Shown here piece after piece: positions 29,208 to 29,541 of a DNA stretch of 29,541 nt. Below the pieces are notes generated by a model. The model was not told the origin of the DNA. It made no database searches and saw only the letters and a list, made by a program, of their open reading frames with translations. A program made the position numbers and the translations under genes. How positions within the stretch are numbered: position 1 is the stretch's first letter; each line of letters starts with the position of its first letter. Origin of the DNA: Pseudomonadota bacterium (lineage in GTDB: Bacteria > Pseudomonadota > Gammaproteobacteria > Xanthomonadales > Xanthomonadaceae); NCBI GenBank assembly GCA_023392975.1, contig JAEWNA010000211.1, positions 1 to 29,541 of the forward strand, given 5' to 3'.

Positions 29208-29250
29208 TCGGACCGCCGCCGGAGGCCGCAGGAGGAACCCGAACCGCGCC

Positions 29251-29259
29251 TGCTATCCT
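29251..29259 (+). promoter_or_regulatory. Extended -10 promoter of the TraB-like gene
   Basis: TGCTATCCT (TGn plus TATCCT at 29254-29259), 53 bp before the start; the same core appears before the GGDEF pair. No good -35 was found. Confidence 0.4.
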
Positions 29260-29311
29260 GCGCGACCGACCGGCGGAGCCGGCCCGTAGCCACGTTGCCA
29301 GCGCTGTCCCG

Positions 29312-29541
29312 ATGACCGACTCCCCCGATCTGCCCGCTTCCACCGACGCCGCCACGCCCGCCTTCCTCCAGGACCAGCCCCACGTCATCGTCGAACGCGA
29401 TGGCGTGCGCTACACCCTGCTCGGCACGGCACACGTCTCGAAGGCCAGCGTCGAGGCGGTCCGCGCCGCGATCGCGGGCGGCGGCTACGACACCGTGGCG
29501 GTGGAGCTCGACGCGCAGCGCGCACAGGCGCTGACCGATCC
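29312..29541 (+). CDS. TraB/GumN-family protein (N-terminal part, runs off window)
   Basis: The first 76 codons of a protein beginning MTDSPDLPAS. After a short, polar, probably disordered start comes VIVERDGVRYTLLGTAHVSK (about 25-44) and TVAVELDAQR, the opening motifs of the TraB/PrgY domain (GTAHVS and VELD), a metal-dependent protease-like fold of the Tiki/EreA superfamily. Bacterial TraB-domain proteins of this type often continue into a multi-pass membrane region, not visible here. Function in this organism is unknown. Confidence 0.8.
   Translation, partial: MTDSPDLPASTDAATPAFLQDQPHVIVERDGVRYTLLGTAHVSKASVEAVRAAIAGGGYDTVAVELDAQRAQALTD

Overview
The window is GC-rich (roughly 70% by eye) chromosomal DNA of a gammaproteobacterium, most likely family Xanthomonadaceae/Lysobacteraceae (Lysobacter/Luteimonas type). 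The reasons are the ndk-rlmN-rodZ order, a PsrA-like regulator next to fadBA, the rpsA-ihfB-lapA-lapB string joined to sugar-nucleotide and undecaprenyl-sugar genes, a zinc-independent (C-minus) L36 protein as a single gene, and the protein sequences themselves. No tRNA, rRNA, insertion sequence, CRISPR array or replication origin was seen. No gene-free stretch exceeds 300 bases; the longest is 9866-10152, which holds two divergent promoters.

Layout. 1-2112 (minus): ndk, rlmN and the start of rodZ. 2351-6699 (plus): a PsrA-like TetR regulator with a near-consensus PsrA operator, then fadB-like and fadA-like beta-oxidation genes, closed by a UUCG terminator. 6749-9865 (minus): two tandem MASE1-GGDEF diguanylate cyclase genes; the downstream copy carries a frameshift in a six-G run. 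10153-11907 (plus): an ABCB-type exporter. 11929-15474 (minus): a compact operon of two 58-residue precursor-like peptides, an MvdC/MvdD-like ATP-grasp ligase, a Clp-fold serine protease (SDH_sah family), a MauE-like membrane protein and a thioredoxin-like protein. This is the part of the window most likely to be a new system: a ribosomally made, ATP-grasp-modified, probably disulfide-containing peptide (graspetide-like RiPP). 15695-21072 (minus): envelope polysaccharide and LPS genes (lapA, lapB, a WecA/WbpL-like transferase, a CapD/WbpM-like dehydratase, galU). 21240-24211 (minus): ihfB, rpsA and cmk. 24411-26150 (plus): L36, a small secreted protein and agmatine deiminase. 26238-27122 (plus): N-carbamoylputrescine amidase, completing a two-step putrescine route. 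27204-29541 (plus): a TetR regulator with a palindromic operator, an alpha/beta hydrolase, a small membrane protein and the start of a TraB/GumN-like protein.

How the genes work together. In the RiPP operon the genes after the precursors overlap by 4 bp or abut (ATGA, GTGA and a 3-bp gap), so they are probably translated together, while a perfect 13-bp stem-loop separates the precursors from the ligase and could keep precursor mRNA in excess. The ligase would join side chains in the conserved C-terminal block, the protease would remove the leader, and the MauE/thioredoxin pair would handle the two invariant cysteines. The convergent ABC exporter ends only 21 bp away and is a candidate, unproven, for export. 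These functional links are inferred from family knowledge and gene order.
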